From: Cytophagaceae bacterium
Lineage (GTDB): Bacteria > Bacteroidota > Bacteroidia > Cytophagales > Spirosomataceae
Reading direction: 5' to 3'
NCBI GenBank assembly: GCA_947471105.1
Contig: CANIYB010000017.1
Span: 1 to 16,384 of the forward strand
Length of the DNA: 16,384 nt
This document shows, piece by piece, positions 15,959 to 16,384 of the stretch. Made by a program: the position numbers and the translations under genes. Under the pieces are notes generated by a model, which worked only from the letters and a program-made list of their open reading frames with translations, did no database searches and was not told where the DNA came from. The stretch's first letter is position 1. Each line of letters opens with the position of its first letter.

Positions 15959-16384
15959 TTGGATCAAATTCGCCTTTTTCCCATTGAACATTCTTTTCAA
16001 GAGATCATTCCCCTTCCTGCGTCAAAATCAGAAAGTAATCGATCGTTAATTCTGAATGCGTTAGCTGGGGGAGAACTAAGCAACTTGTCTAATTTAGCGG
16101 AGGCTCGGGATACACAAACTATGATTCGCTTGTTATCTCAGAAGGACCACGAAGTTGCAGATGTGTTGGATGCCGGAACGACGATGCGTTTTTTGACTGC
16201 CTATTATGCGATAACGGGTCAAAAAAAGCGCATGACGGGTACGCCTCGTATGTGTGAGCGCCCTATCGGTATTTTAGTGGATGCCTTAAAGAACTTGGGT
16301 GCAGATATCCAATATGAAAACAAAGAAGGGTATCCTCCCTTGCTTTTGGGTGGATTTACTTATGCTGGGAATCGTTCACTTTCC
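15959..16384 (+). CDS. aroA: 3-phosphoshikimate 1-carboxyvinyltransferase (EPSP synthase), N-terminal part, runs off the window
   Basis: The frame encodes about 142 residues of AroA, which joins phosphoenolpyruvate to shikimate-3-phosphate in the shikimate pathway to aromatic amino acids and folate. PLPASKSESNRSLILNAL holds the substrate-binding K23, S24 and R28, and LDAGTTMRFLTAYYA with D71 to R77 is the equivalent of E. coli NAGTAMR; TGTPRMCERPIGILVDAL follows. No ATG or GTG precedes the conserved region in this frame. TTG at 15959-15961 gives 19 residues ahead of PASKSES, the usual length, so I choose it; ATT 15956 and ATC 15944 are less likely alternatives. The frame stays open to the window's end with no frameshift. 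It lies 14 bp after mraY, probably in the same transcript, where murD would be expected. Confidence 0.93.
   Translation, partial: MDQIRLFPIEHSFQEIIPLPASKSESNRSLILNALAGGELSNLSNLAEARDTQTMIRLLSQKDHEVADVLDAGTTMRFLTAYYAITGQKKRMTGTPRMCERPIGILVDALKNLGADIQYENKEGYPPLLLGGFTYAGNRSLS

Noticed and set aside
1..16384. CRISPR arrays, tRNA or rRNA genes, insertion sequences, toxin-antitoxin or defence genes
   Set aside because: I looked for regular repeats, cloverleaf-like segments, inverted repeat ends and small paired genes and saw none. Nearly all the sequence is accounted for by the listed genes.

Overview
The window comes from a member of the Bacteroidetes (Bacteroidota). Protein sequence and layout point to the Cytophagales; naming a family or genus from this alone would be a guess. 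The DNA is moderately AT-rich (around 40% GC by eye). Genes are packed with 1-14 bp gaps or 1-4 bp overlaps. Recognisable Shine-Dalgarno sites are scarce, and several gaps hold TAnnTTTG-like -7 elements, as expected for this phylum. No gene-free stretch exceeds 300 bp; the largest gaps are about 80-110 bp. I found no tRNA, rRNA, CRISPR array, insertion sequence or phage gene.

Layout. (1) 1-527: the tail of a gene (probably nuoB) and nuoC of respiratory complex I. (2) 531-3201: three family 2 glycosyltransferases; two follow nuoC directly on the + strand and one converges on them from the - strand. (3) 3283-5112: an MsbA-type ABC exporter with a TTG start. Regions 2 and 3 look like a small surface-glycan or lipopolysaccharide assembly locus. 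(4) 5197-7728: a class I aminotransferase, an intrinsic terminator, and an NhaD-type Na+/H+ antiporter. (5) 7725-9655 on the - strand: an exported TlpA-like thiol-disulfide protein and a PAP2 phosphatase, joined by an ATGA overlap. (6) 9767-16384: the front of the division and cell wall (dcw) cluster, in the order rsmH, ftsL, ftsI, murE, mraY, and then, unexpectedly, the start of aroA (EPSP synthase), which runs off the window.

How the genes work together. FtsL and FtsI belong to the septal peptidoglycan machinery. MurE adds the third stem-peptide residue (meso-diaminopimelate, judging by its DNPR motif) and MraY attaches the precursor to undecaprenyl phosphate. The nearby PAP2 protein might recycle polyprenyl or lipid phosphates, but that is inference. 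The glycosyltransferases and MsbA-like exporter would build and flip envelope glycolipids. NuoC and NhaD concern ion gradients.

I see no convincing new biological system. The points worth a second look are gene-order and expression details: nuoC is not followed by nuoD, aroA sits directly after mraY, mraZ is absent upstream of rsmH, two genes appear to use TTG starts, a terminator hairpin ends 6 nt before nhaD, and two convergent gene pairs share a TTAA stop overlap.
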